NCBI RefSeq assembly: GCF_900105535.1
Contig: NZ_LT629779.1
Location: 2,976,001-3,040,000, forward strand
From: Pseudarthrobacter equi
GTDB lineage: Bacteria; Actinomycetota; Actinomycetes; Actinomycetales; Micrococcaceae
Direction: 5' to 3'
Length of the DNA stretch: 64,000 nucleotides
Both the position numbers and the translations under genes were made by a program. The notes beneath the pieces were generated by a model. The model was not told the origin of the DNA. It worked only from the letters and a program-made list of their open reading frames with translations, and did no database searches. Positions 20,228-30,629 of the stretch are shown here, piece by piece (position 1 is the stretch's first letter; the number at the start of each line of letters is the position of its first letter).

Positions 20228-21028
20228 CTAGTGGCTGTCGGCGTGCAGGGCGCCTTCGATGTAGATCGCCGTCAGCAGGGTAAAGACGTAAGCCTGCAGA
20301 ACCATGATCAGGGCCTCAAGCATGTACATGGCGATCGCACCGGCGAGCACCAGGACAGAGGTGCCCTTCAGGAGGATGCTTTCCTGCATGACCAGGTATT
20401 CGATGCCGGAACCGGCGATCATCACGATGAGGTGGCCGGCCAGCATGGTGGCGAACAGACGGAGGCTGTGCGTCACGGGCCGGACGACGAAGTTGGAGAT
20501 GATCTCGATCGGGATGACGATCGGCAGGATGAACCAGGGAACACCCGACGGAACGGTGGCCAGCTTGAAGTAGCGAAGGCCGTTCTTCTTGACGCCGATG
20601 GCGATCCAGGTGAAGTACACGATGCCGGCCAGGACGTATGCTCCGCCGACGTGCGAAAACGTGGGGAGCTGGATGACCGGGATGGCGCCGTAGATGTTGT
20701 TCACCAGGATGAAGAAGAACAGGCTGAACAGCAGGGGCACGTACTTGATAAAGTCGCGGCCGCCGATGATGTCCTTGGCGATGCCATTGCGGACGAAGCC
20801 GTAGGCGGCCTCGCCGGCGAACTGGAGCTTGCCGGGTACCAGCTGCTGCTTGCGTGCAGCCAGCACGAAGAAGACGGCGATAAAGACGACAGAGAGGAGG
20901 ACCAGCAGCATCTGCTTGGAGAATCCTTCTGCGGCACCCCACGGCAGGATTGCCGGCAAATGCATTTCGTTAATACCAGGAGGTGTAAACTCTCCTGAAT
21001 CTTGGGCCGGGAGCGCAAGCGCGATCAA
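20228..21028 (-). CDS. atpB: F1Fo ATP synthase subunit a
   Basis: A 266-aa membrane stator subunit that forms the proton half-channels. The essential arginine lies in [18 protein letters not shown] (the second Arg of that segment), and the terminal [22 protein letters not shown] is typical. The start appears to be TTG 21028, with GAGAGGAAA at ribosome-site distance; no ATG or GTG keeps the N-terminus intact. First of the canonical atp genes, after the atpI/atpZ-like pair. Confidence 0.95.
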   Translation of the reverse strand: MIALALPAQDSGEFTPPGINEMHLPAILPWGAAEGFSKQMLLVLLSVVFIAVFFVLAARKQQLVPGKLQFAGEAAYGFVRNGIAKDIIGGRDFIKYVPLLFSLFFFILVNNIYGAIPVIQLPTFSHVGGAYVLAGIVYFTWIAIGVKKNGLRYFKLATVPSGVPWFILPIVIPIEIISNFVVRPVTHSLRLFATMLAGHLIVMIAGSGIEYLVMQESILLKGTSVLVLAGAIAMYMLEALIMVLQAYVFTLLTAIYIEGALHADSH

Positions 21029-21109
21029 CGCGTTTCCTCTCTGCAGTGTCCATCATTGGGCGTTGGGCGGGGAGCAGGGGCCTTGCGGCCTGAAGTTCCC
21101 CCTGTGAAA

Positions 21110-21448
21110 TTATTTGGCATTCGTGCCGCCGTCCTGGGACGGACCGCTGGCAGCAGGACGATCACCAGTGTTTTTGCGGGAACTGGTGAGGCCATGCATG
21201 TGGGAAAGGTAAAAACCTCCGACGGCTCCAAGCAGAGCGCCTGCGAGCACAATCCAGCGCGTTCCCCACAGAAAATCCAATCCCCACCCTATCAAACTCC
21301 AGACGATGATTCCGCCAATGATGTAGCTGAAGACGGCCATCCCGGCGTTGTATCCGCCGTCGGTGTTTTCGCTGGAGACGCCGGGCGCAGAACTGCCCTG
21401 CGCACGGCTGCCGTTACCGGCAGCGTCACGTTTCCTTGAGTTACGCAC
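21110..21448 (-). CDS. AtpZ/AtpI-family small membrane protein
   Basis: A 112-aa protein with a charged, low-complexity N-terminus (about 1-35) and two membrane helices (about 38-57 and 65-84: MAVFSYIIGGIIVWSLIGWGLDF, WIVLAGALLGAVGGFYLS), the pattern of the AtpZ/ATPase gene 1 family that assists assembly or ion uptake for the Fo sector. GTG 21448 overlaps the upstream gene by 8 nt; a longer frame reaching 21508 would lie wholly within that gene. Confidence 0.75.
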   Translation of the reverse strand: MRNSRKRDAAGNGSRAQGSSAPGVSSENTDGGYNAGMAVFSYIIGGIIVWSLIGWGLDFLWGTRWIVLAGALLGAVGGFYLSHMHGLTSSRKNTGDRPAASGPSQDGGTNAK

Positions 21449-21923
21449 GGGGCTCCCCTTTGTCCTCTGGATCGTTGTAGATCTGAAGTCGGACTTTGCT
21501 GAAACCATAGATTTCGGCCGCCTGCCACAGGACGACGGCCACTACGGCTCCGGCGACGAACCAGCGGCCTTGCAGCCATTGGGGCGCCCCCAGCACGAAC
21601 ATCACAATGGCGAATCCCACGACTTTGATGAAGTAGGTGGCCACGAAGACGCCGATGGCACCGGAGGGGTTGCTTCGTCCAACGAAGTGGCCAACCAGGA
21701 GGCTGATTCCAAAGAACAGCATCACCAGCAAACCGCCCAAAGCACTTGAGAGTGCGGCGGCACCACCGTTGAGGAACATCGCGGTTGCACTGCAGAGGAC
21801 CAGGCCTATTGCCGCGGCAGCGGCGCTGATCTTGAGCAGGTGCAGCCACAGCGATGCGGTGGGACCGGAAGCACCAACATGTCCTTTGCCGGACGCAGGT
21901 CCGGGCTCGGCGTTGGAGGTCAT
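21441..21923 (-). CDS. AtpI-like membrane protein of the atp operon
   Basis: A 160-aa protein with four predicted membrane helices (about 26-46, 57-77, 88-110, 117-137) and hydrophilic ends. It stands first in the atp operon, the position of atpI (ATP synthase protein I, proposed to help assemble the c ring). Sequence conservation in this family is weak, so the call rests on topology and position. TAGAAT at 21994-21999 is the likely operon promoter -10. Confidence 0.7.
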   Translation of the reverse strand: MTSNAEPGPASGKGHVGASGPTASLWLHLLKISAAAAAIGLVLCSATAMFLNGGAAALSSALGGLLVMLFFGISLLVGHFVGRSNPSGAIGVFVATYFIKVVGFAIVMFVLGAPQWLQGRWFVAGAVVAVVLWQAAEIYGFSKVRLQIYNDPEDKGEPRA

Positions 21924-21993
21924 TCGATCCCAATCGTCGGGGGCATTTGGCGGGGAGCCAGCAGGGTGGAGTGGCAGCTTGTGCTGCCCCTAA

Positions 21994-21999
21994 ATTCTA
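21994..21999 (-). promoter_or_regulatory. Likely -10 of the atp operon promoter
   Basis: TAGAAT on the minus strand (5 of 6 to TATAAT) would start transcription near 21987 and leave a leader of about 64 nt. A perfect 6-bp hairpin (GGCAGC/GCTGCC, 21973-21988) lies right at the predicted 5' end of the transcript. The -35 region is poor. Confidence 0.45.
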
Positions 22000-22028
22000 C
22001 ACGAGATAGAAAATGTTTCCGCACGGCG

Positions 22029-23141
22029 TTACGTGGCTGGTTCCTCGCCGCTGCGGGACAGGTACGGCCACGCCGTGATCAGGCCCATGACCAACGTGGC
22101 GAAGAGGTCAACCGCGAGGACGATCTGCCAGGGGAAGATGGCAAAGGCGAGCCCGCCGAAGGACAGCACCACTGTCCACAGGTACATAAGGATCACGGCC
22201 GTGCGGTGCGAGTAGCCGATGTCGAGAAGTTTGTGGTGCAGGTGTCCACGGTCCGCAGACCACGGCGATCGTCCTCGCGCGGTGCGCCGGACTACGGCGA
22301 GGCCCAGGTCCAGCAAGGGCAGGAAGAGCACGGCGAAGGGAAGGAGGATGGGGATGACCGTGGAAATACCGTTGGCCCGGTCATACAGGCCCGAGGTGAT
22401 CTGTCCCGTGGACACCACGCCTGCCGACGCCATCAGCAGCCCGATCAGCATGGCCCCGGAGTCCCCCATGAAGATCTTTGAGGGGAACCAGTTGTGGGGC
22501 AGGAACCCGAGGCAGCCGCCTACGAGGACCGCCGTGATGAGCGTGGCAAGGTCTGAGTAATCCAGCAGAACCGCATTGCGGTGTACCCAGTAGGCGGTGA
22601 CGAAGAACGCCGTTCCGCCGATCACGGCCACTCCTGCGGCAAGACCGTCCAGGCCGTCGATGAAATTAAAGGCGTTCATGGTGGTGACAATGAGCCCTGC
22701 GGTCAGCACCACCCGGAGCGTTCCGTTCTCCAGGTAGATGGGTTCGGGAACCCAGGGAACGATGGTCATTTGTACGCCCCAGGTGGCCACGGTAAGCGCA
22801 GCCAGGCTCTGGCCGATCAGCTTCACCCACCAGCGAATGTCCAGGAGGTCGTCGGCCACGCCCACCAGGACGATCACCGCGGCCCCGGCCAGCACTCCCC
22901 ACGGCGAGAAATTGTTCCGGTAGATGTCCTTGACGAAGAAAGACTGGCTCGCGACGATCAGTGCCACCATCACACCCAGGAAGATGGCGACGCCGCCAAG
23001 CCTGGAAACGGGGGTGGAGTGCATGTCGCGGCTGCGGATGGGCTGGTGCAGTTCGAGCCTGTGGCCCACCACCCGGGCACCCCAGGTCGCGGCGTAGGAC
23101 ACGACGGCGGCCGTCAGGCCCATGAGCAGGTACATGATCAT
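22029..23141 (-). CDS. Undecaprenyl-phosphate GlcNAc-1-phosphate transferase (WecA/TagO/MraY family)
   Basis: A 370-aa polytopic enzyme of about ten helices that links a sugar-1-phosphate to undecaprenyl phosphate, the first step of secondary cell-wall polymer synthesis. Active-site loops are visible: NAFNFIDGLDGLAAGVAVI (Asp pair), FMGDSGAMLIGLL and the late DRGHLHHKLLDIGYSHRTAV histidine loop, which favours the WecA/TagO branch over MraY. It starts at ATG 23141; ATG 23135 is equally possible. It lies just upstream of the atp operon on the same strand and is divergent from a GT2 gene. Confidence 0.88.
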   Translation of the reverse strand: MIMYLLMGLTAAVVSYAATWGARVVGHRLELHQPIRSRDMHSTPVSRLGGVAIFLGVMVALIVASQSFFVKDIYRNNFSPWGVLAGAAVIVLVGVADDLLDIRWWVKLIGQSLAALTVATWGVQMTIVPWVPEPIYLENGTLRVVLTAGLIVTTMNAFNFIDGLDGLAAGVAVIGGTAFFVTAYWVHRNAVLLDYSDLATLITAVLVGGCLGFLPHNWFPSKIFMGDSGAMLIGLLMASAGVVSTGQITSGLYDRANGISTVIPILLPFAVLFLPLLDLGLAVVRRTARGRSPWSADRGHLHHKLLDIGYSHRTAVILMYLWTVVLSFGGLAFAIFPWQIVLAVDLFATLVMGLITAWPYLSRSGEEPAT

Positions 23142-23430
23142 GGGGTGATGGCCGTTTCAGGATTGATGGGGCCGGGAATGGACCGCCGCGCCGGCGGCAG
23201 ATCCGAGATAGGTGGGCTCACTGGCCGGGAATCTGTTCTCCGATAAATGAAACTTCTCCGTCGCCGAGCGCGCAGCAGACAGTACGCAGATAGCTTTACG
23301 CAGTGCCTTACAGGGCTGTATTACAGTGGACTCTAGTCAAAGATACTAGCGCCAACGGCGTCATGGCTCCGCGCCACACTCGCGCAGAAGGAGCAGGGAA
23401 ACCCCTGACAGCCATGCTGAAAGGACCCCC

Positions 23431-24327
23431 ATGACCGCCCGCATTGCAGTTGCAGCCGTGACCTTCGACCGTCCGAAGGAGCTCGCGGTACTGCTGGATT
23501 CGATCAAGGCCCAGACGGCCGCAGTGGACACCATTTGCCTGGTGGACAGTGGCACAACGCCGGCGCGCAGCATAGCGGATCAACATGCCAACGTTGACTA
23601 TGTCCGGTCCGAAGCCAACCTTGGCGGGGCCGGCGGGTTTGCCCTCGCGGCCCTCAAGGCGGTGGCCAGCGGTGCCAAGTGGATCTGGATGATGGACGAC
23701 GACGCCGTGCCCGCCGATCCTGAATGCCTCGCCACGCTGGTCCGGGAGGCCGAAGCCCGCGACCTGGAGGCTGTGGTTCCACTCGTGACGGCACCCGGAC
23801 AGCCCGACAGGCTTTCCTTCTTCTTCCGGCTGGACGGCAAGGTCACCCACGACCGCGCCGAGGTGGAGAAACTGGGGTTCCTTCCCGACGACGGGCACTT
23901 CTTCAATGGCGCGCTCATCCGGTCCGACGTGTTCTTCAAGGTGGGCCTGCCCGACATGCGCCTGTTTATCCGCGGCGACGAGGTGGACTTCACCATCCGG
24001 CTCCGCCAGGCAGGGATCAGGTTTGGAACAGTCACCACCACAGCCATTACACACCCGCACGCGTTTTCCGAAACCCAGCACGTGTACGGCGCCGGATGGC
24101 ACGTCATCGTTCCGGAATCGGCGTTCAAGCGCTATTACTACTACCGCAACCGCGGGTACCTCATCCGCCGGTATTTCCGGGTCCGTTCGTTCATTGCGGA
24201 CGTAGGCGGCTACCTGGGGTACTTCCTGCAGCGCCGCGACCTTCCCGGGCTGCTTGCCTGGGCACGGACCTTCAGCGCCGGCCTGCGCGGCAAAGGATTC
24301 GGCCCGCTGGAGGACCAGAAGTTCTAG
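23431..24327 (+). CDS. Glycosyltransferase family 2 (GlfT/rhamnosyltransferase-like)
   Basis: A 298-aa GT-A fold enzyme. MTARIAVAAVTFDRPKELAVLLDSI begins the nucleotide-sugar domain, MMDDDAVP (about 89-96) is the metal-binding DxD-type motif and FIRGDEVDFTIRLRQAG contains the acceptor-side acidic residues. The C-terminus YYYRNRGYLIRRYF resembles galactofuranosyl/rhamnosyl transferases of actinobacterial envelope assembly. There are no membrane helices, so it acts at the cytoplasmic face. The ribosome site GAAAGGA precedes ATG 23431. Nearby WecA-like and WecG-like genes suggest a shared cell-wall polymer pathway. Confidence 0.85.
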   Translation: MTARIAVAAVTFDRPKELAVLLDSIKAQTAAVDTICLVDSGTTPARSIADQHANVDYVRSEANLGGAGGFALAALKAVASGAKWIWMMDDDAVPADPECLATLVREAEARDLEAVVPLVTAPGQPDRLSFFFRLDGKVTHDRAEVEKLGFLPDDGHFFNGALIRSDVFFKVGLPDMRLFIRGDEVDFTIRLRQAGIRFGTVTTTAITHPHAFSETQHVYGAGWHVIVPESAFKRYYYYRNRGYLIRRYFRVRSFIADVGGYLGYFLQRRDLPGLLAWARTFSAGLRGKGFGPLEDQKF

Positions 24328-24353
24328 CGGCACTCCCCGCGTAGGGGCTGCCG
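24328..24353. terminator. Hairpin between convergent glycosyltransferase genes
   Basis: CGGCA/TGCCG plus CCCC/GGGG pair with one bulge around a GCGTA loop, beginning right after the GT2 stop codon. There is no T-run, so at most a weak, two-way terminator. Confidence 0.35.
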
Positions 24354-24363
24354 GAGGAGCCCG

Positions 24364-25122
24364 TTAGCCCTTGCTGGATAAACGGCGCGTTGCCAGGAGC
24401 CACAGCAGGACCCAGGGCTCGCCGAAAACACGGTAGGCAACGCGGCGCGGGTGCAGCAGCAGCCGCCAGGCCCATTCAAGGCCCAGCCGGCCCAGCCAGC
24501 GGGGCGCCAGCTTCTGGATCCCGGCCAGCTGTTCGATGGCACCACCCACGGCGCAGTAAATGGCCGGCGGCAAGCCGTCGAGCCGACGCTGCAGCACTTC
24601 CTCCTGCAGGGGCATGCCCAGGCCCAACAGCACCAGCTGCGGCTGCTCGCGGTGCAGCCAGGCGACGGCGGCATCCTCCAGTTCAGGGTTCCAGTCCTCG
24701 CCCGGAAAACCTTCCACCCGGGCACCGGGAACGATGGTCCTCAGCCGGGCGACAGCACCGGAATTGGCTTCATTGCCGGCGCCCACCACAGCAATCCGCT
24801 CGAGGCCGCGCACTTGGTCAAGGGCGGGCAGCCAGTCGGTGGAGCCGAGCCGGTAGTCCATGACGGGACCCGCCGCGTTGCCTGTCCTCCCCCACAGCCA
24901 CAGCACGGGCGCCCCGTCCAGGAGCACGATGTCACTGGCCTCGTAGAGCCGGCGAAACCCATCATCGGAGAGGGTGAGCGTGACGCTGTGGAGGTTGTGT
25001 CCCAGCACCGTCCGGGTGGAGCCGTCCTCGATAAAGCGGCTGAGCTCCTCAACCAGCTCGGGAACCCGCAGCGGCGTGGCGTGGACGTCCAGGACAGGAA
25101 TCTGCTGGCGGTCCAGTGCCAT
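24364..25122 (-). CDS. WecG/TagA/CpsF family glycosyltransferase
   Basis: A 252-aa GT26 enzyme; the family adds N-acetylmannosamine (or a related sugar) to undecaprenyl-linked GlcNAc in teichoic-acid linkage units. The family core is recognisable: TVLGHNLHSVTLTLSD, IVLLDGAPVLWLWG, RIAVVGAGNEANSGAV, QLVLLGLGMPLQEEVL and AVGGAIEQLAGI with the C-terminal LGRLGLEWAWRLLLHPRRVAYRVF. ATG 25122 overlaps the preceding stop (TGATG); TTG 25125 is an alternative. It sits at the end of the prfA-prmC-sua5 operon, with no obvious link to translation. Confidence 0.88.
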   Translation of the reverse strand: MALDRQQIPVLDVHATPLRVPELVEELSRFIEDGSTRTVLGHNLHSVTLTLSDDGFRRLYEASDIVLLDGAPVLWLWGRTGNAAGPVMDYRLGSTDWLPALDQVRGLERIAVVGAGNEANSGAVARLRTIVPGARVEGFPGEDWNPELEDAAVAWLHREQPQLVLLGLGMPLQEEVLQRRLDGLPPAIYCAVGGAIEQLAGIQKLAPRWLGRLGLEWAWRLLLHPRRVAYRVFGEPWVLLWLLATRRLSSKG

Positions 25123-25946
25123 CAAGGCTGCTGTTCCCTGGCCGGTGCGGCGGCATCCGCCGGCTCGGCCTTCCCTGCAGATTCACCGTTGCCCGCTTCG
25201 TTGCCGACGATTCCCTCATCGGCCGGCTCTGCTGCCACGGCTGGCTCCGCAGTATCCTCCTCGGCATTCTCCTCAGCCATGGGAATCTCGCCGAGGCCCA
25301 GGACGCCCGGAACGTGCTCGCGAAGCTGGTCGAGACTGACCGCACCGTTGCGGACAACGCGGAGGCGGGGCCCGGTGGCATCAACAATGGTGGAAGGAAC
25401 CGCGTCCGCGCCCTCGGCCGGGCGGAAGCCGCCTTCCAGGTAGACCTCCACGGAGTCCGCCAGCTGCTCGCGCGCTGCGGCGGCGGTTTGTGCCGGGGCG
25501 TGTCCGGTCCGGTTTGCGGAGGATACGGCCAGGGGCCCGGTGAGGGTCAGCAGCTCCTGCGCAATTTCATCGGCCGGCATCCGCAGCGCTACAGTCCCCT
25601 TGGTCTCGCCAAGGTCCCAGTCCAATGAGGGCTGGGCGTGGAAAATGAGCGTGAGGCCGCCGGGCCAAAAGGCTTCCGCAAGCTTGCGGGCCTCCGCGGA
25701 AATGTCCGTGGCCAGCCCGTCCAGGGCGTTGATACGGGGAATCAGCACGGGCGGCGGCATGGTGCGGCTGCGTCCCTTGGACACCAGGAGCATGGTGACG
25801 GCCTGCGGCGAGAAAGCGTCGGCGGCGATTCCATACACGGTGTCCGTGGGCAGGACCACGCATTTTTTCTCGCTGATGGCCCGCTGGGCATGTTCGAGGG
25901 CTTCGGCGCGCTGGCTGTCGGTGCTGCAGTCGTAGGTTGTGGTCAC
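25122..25946 (-). CDS. L-threonylcarbamoyladenylate synthase (Sua5/YrdC/TsaC)
   Basis: A 274-aa enzyme making threonylcarbamoyl-AMP from Thr, bicarbonate and ATP for the t6A37 modification of ANN-decoding tRNAs. The YrdC core (about 1-210) has KKCVVLPTDTVYGIAADAF, the substrate-loop KGRSRTMPPPVLIP and GPLAVSSANRTGHAP. The C-terminal 60 residues are an acidic Glu/Ala/Pro-rich tail of low complexity, unlike the Sua5 domain. The start is GTG 25946, 12 nt after prmC. Operon with prfA and prmC. Confidence 0.93.
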   Translation of the reverse strand: MTTTYDCSTDSQRAEALEHAQRAISEKKCVVLPTDTVYGIAADAFSPQAVTMLLVSKGRSRTMPPPVLIPRINALDGLATDISAEARKLAEAFWPGGLTLIFHAQPSLDWDLGETKGTVALRMPADEIAQELLTLTGPLAVSSANRTGHAPAQTAAAAREQLADSVEVYLEGGFRPAEGADAVPSTIVDATGPRLRVVRNGAVSLDQLREHVPGVLGLGEIPMAEENAEEDTAEPAVAAEPADEGIVGNEAGNGESAGKAEPADAAAPAREQQP

Positions 25947-25958
25947 AGGCCTATTCTT

Positions 25959-26825
25959 TCATTCCGTGTGGCCAGGTCCGGCAAGGAAGGCGCTGGTGGC
26001 GCGCTCTTTGCCGTTCAGGTCCACGTGCGTGCTGATACCGGTCCAGGCTCCCTGCCTGCCGAGCATGGCGGCGACCCAGCCGGCCTGGACTTCGGCGTGT
26101 TCCATCACAAAGTAGCCCCCGGGCCGTAGAAGACGCGCAGCGGAGGCCGCTGCCGCCGTCGGGAGCTCCATACCGTCCGCTCCCCCGCCGTACAGTGCCT
26201 CCGGCGGGTCGTGCAGTGCCACTTCGGGTTCGTTGGGGATGGCTTCGGCGGGGATGTAGGGCGGGTTGGAGATCACGACGTCGAAGGTTCCGTTCAGCTC
26301 CGGAAGTGCCGTTCGCAGGTCCCCCAGGACGAGGTGGACGCCGAGGGGTTCGAGGTTCCGGGCCGCCCAGGCGTGGGCCAGCGGACTGAATTCGACGGCG
26401 TGGACTTCGGCGACGGGAACCTCATGTGCGATGGAGCCTGCGATGGCGCCGGACCCTGTTCCGAGGTCCACGATCCTCGGCGCGTCCATTCCCGCCACAT
26501 GGTCGATCACCAGCTGGACCACCGATTCAGTCTCGGGACGGGGAATGAAGACACCCGGGCCTACCGCCAGTTCCAGATACCTGAAGTGGGCCACCCCGGT
26601 GATGTGCTGAAGGGGTACACGGCCTGCCCGTTCCGCCACAAGTTCGTCATACCCCTCTGGCGCCGGGGTGTCGCCCAGCATCAGGGCGCGGAGCCGGCCC
26701 AGGCCCACCTGGAGCAGGTGGTCGGCGAGGAGCTCGGCGTCAACGCGGGGGCTGGGCACACCCGCCTCGCGGAGGACAGCGGTTGCCGCACTGACGGCGT
26801 CAGCGAGGGACTGGCCTGCACTCAT
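25959..26825 (-). CDS. prmC: Release factor glutamine N5-methyltransferase
   Basis: A 288-aa SAM-dependent enzyme that methylates the GGQ glutamine of RF1/RF2. The N-terminal helical bundle (1-75) is followed by a Rossmann fold with VDLGTGSGAIAGSIA (SAM) and the catalytic SNPPYIP motif. It lies 9 nt after prfA, its own substrate gene, the standard arrangement. Confidence 0.96.
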   Translation of the reverse strand: MSAGQSLADAVSAATAVLREAGVPSPRVDAELLADHLLQVGLGRLRALMLGDTPAPEGYDELVAERAGRVPLQHITGVAHFRYLELAVGPGVFIPRPETESVVQLVIDHVAGMDAPRIVDLGTGSGAIAGSIAHEVPVAEVHAVEFSPLAHAWAARNLEPLGVHLVLGDLRTALPELNGTFDVVISNPPYIPAEAIPNEPEVALHDPPEALYGGGADGMELPTAAAASAARLLRPGGYFVMEHAEVQAGWVAAMLGRQGAWTGISTHVDLNGKERATSAFLAGPGHTE

Positions 26826-26834
26826 ACGCGCGGA

Positions 26835-27908
26835 CTAGTCGCCGATGGCGTCCAGGCGTGCCTGTTCGTCCATCTCGATGGCAGACTGGATGACCGGTTC
26901 CAGGTCCCCATTCATGACCTGGTCCAGGTTGTACGCCTTGTAGCCGGTGCGGTGGTCCGCGATCCGGTTCTCCGGGTAGTTGTACGTGCGGATCCGCTCG
27001 GAGCGGTCCATGGTGCGGATCTGGGATTTCCGCTGCTCGGAGTTGGCGGCGTCAATCTGCTCCTGCTGGTGGGCAAGGATGCGTGCACGCAGCACGCGCA
27101 TGCCGGCTTCGCGGTTCTGCAGCTGCGACTTTTCGTTCTGCATGGCCACTACGATGCCCGTGGGAAGGTGCGTGATGCGGACGGCGGAGTCCGTGGTGTT
27201 CACCGACTGGCCACCCGGGCCGGAGGACCGGTACACGTCGATCTTGAGGTCGTTCTGGTTGATTTCGAGCTCTTCGGGCTCGTCAACCTCGGGCAGGACC
27301 AACACGCCGGCGGCGGAGGTGTGGATGCGGCCCTGGGACTCGGTGACGGGGACGCGCTGCACGCGGTGGACGCCGCCTTCGAACTTGAGCCGTGCGTAGA
27401 CGCCCTCGGCGGGATCGTTGGAGCTGCCCTTGACAGCCACCTGGACGTCCTTGTACCCGCCCAGGTCGGACTCCGTGGAAGAGATGATTTCGGTCTTCCA
27501 GCCGCGGGATTCCGCGTACCGGGTGTACATGCGCAGGAGGTCACCGGCGAACAGCGCGGCTTCGTCGCCGCCTTCGCCGCCCTTGACTTCGAGGATCACG
27601 TTGCGGGCGTCGTCCGGATCGCGCGGGATCAGCAGTCGCCGAAGCTTGGCCGCAGCAGTCTCCAGGGATGCCTCCAGCTCGGGAACCTCTGCAGCGAACT
27701 CGGAATCCTCGGCTGCCATCTCCCTGGCAGCGGAAAGATCGTCCCGCAGCCCCTCCCAGCGGTGGTAGGCCTCCACAATGCCATTAAGCTGAGCCGACCG
27801 CCGCCCCAGCTTCCGGGCAAGCCGCTGGTCAGCATAAACAGCAGGATCCCCCAGCTGTGCCTGGATAGCATCATGCTCATCAAGCAGGCCCTGTACGGAC
27901 TCAAACAT
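26835..27908 (-). CDS. prfA: Peptide chain release factor 1
   Basis: A 357-aa release factor recognising UAA/UAG. GGQ lies in [17 protein letters not shown], and the codon-reading tripeptide PVT (PxT class) in [14 protein letters not shown] identifies RF1 rather than RF2. The ribosome site GAAAGAGG precedes ATG 27908. Head of the prfA-prmC-sua5-wecG-like operon; separated from rho by a structured intergenic region. Confidence 0.97.
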   Translation of the reverse strand: MFESVQGLLDEHDAIQAQLGDPAVYADQRLARKLGRRSAQLNGIVEAYHRWEGLRDDLSAAREMAAEDSEFAAEVPELEASLETAAAKLRRLLIPRDPDDARNVILEVKGGEGGDEAALFAGDLLRMYTRYAESRGWKTEIISSTESDLGGYKDVQVAVKGSSNDPAEGVYARLKFEGGVHRVQRVPVTESQGRIHTSAAGVLVLPEVDEPEELEINQNDLKIDVYRSSGPGGQSVNTTDSAVRITHLPTGIVVAMQNEKSQLQNREAGMRVLRARILAHQQEQIDAANSEQRKSQIRTMDRSERIRTYNYPENRIADHRTGYKAYNLDQVMNGDLEPVIQSAIEMDEQARLDAIGD

Positions 27909-27988
27909 TTATAAACCTCTTTCGTTCTGTGCCCATCTTAAAACAGGCACAAGAAGCGGCGCGCCACGGTGAGCGAGCCCCGTAACTG

Positions 27989-28100
27989 CCGCGCGGATGT
28001 TCCGCCCAGGGAGTGGCATCGGGCCTATCGAAGCGTTGCAGCTGACGTACGCAGTACGTCAGCTGCAACGCGAAGGGGCGGGGGCGGAACATCCGCGCGG
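27989..28100. repeat. Nested inverted repeat between rho and prfA
   Basis: Two perfect stems, one inside the other. The outer arms of 19 nt (27989-28007 and 28082-28100, CCGCGCGGATGTTCCGCCC and its complement) enclose 74 nt. The inner arms of 17 nt (28033-28049 and 28055-28071) close on a 5-nt CGCAG loop. No T-run follows. It resembles an intergenic palindromic element (REP/BIME or small MITE-like unit); I see no second copy in this window and no coding capacity. Confidence 0.85.
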
Positions 28101-28141
28101 TACCCACCGCACGAACGCACCGCGCCCCGCCCTTTACTCAG

Positions 28142-30337
<2,196 letters not shown>

Positions 30338-30397
30338 GAAGGATCCTTCCCCCTCGACGGCGTCCGGACTGGGAGCTGGACGCGATGATTTGATCTG

Positions 30398-30433
30398 GGC
30401 TGCAGTTCAGATCTGCAGCCGCATTTTGCGGCC
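30398..30433 (-). promoter_or_regulatory. Two hairpins in the rho leader
   Basis: In the 292-nt gap upstream of rho, an 8-bp perfect stem (30398-30405 with 30413-30420, 7-nt loop) is directly followed by a second one (GCCGCA/TGCGGC, 30419-30433). No gene or clear promoter is seen in the rest of 30338-30629. Leader structure fits the autoregulation known for rho, but that is inference. Confidence 0.4.
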
Positions 30434-30629
30434 TTGCCGGTTGGATTTCGGCCAGCAGGGCCGGTACTGATTCACCTTCCGTACCGCCCGTGGCGGGACG
30501 GAGGGCTGACGCGTGGGGGGCAGTTGGATGCTGCAAATTCCTGCGACAGACCAAGCAGGTGGCACCGGAATAGATTCGCAGTAGGAGATCAGTTGCCACT
30601 GAGTGCAGAAGCAGATCAGATAGGCGGAA

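Noticed and set aside
26211..27914. 567-codon plus-strand frame opposite prmC and prfA
   Set aside because: Antisense to two well-conserved genes; composition typical of a shadow frame.
27989..28100. Nested palindrome as a CRISPR array or IS end
   Set aside because: Only one copy, no repeat-spacer pattern, no transposase and no visible target duplication.
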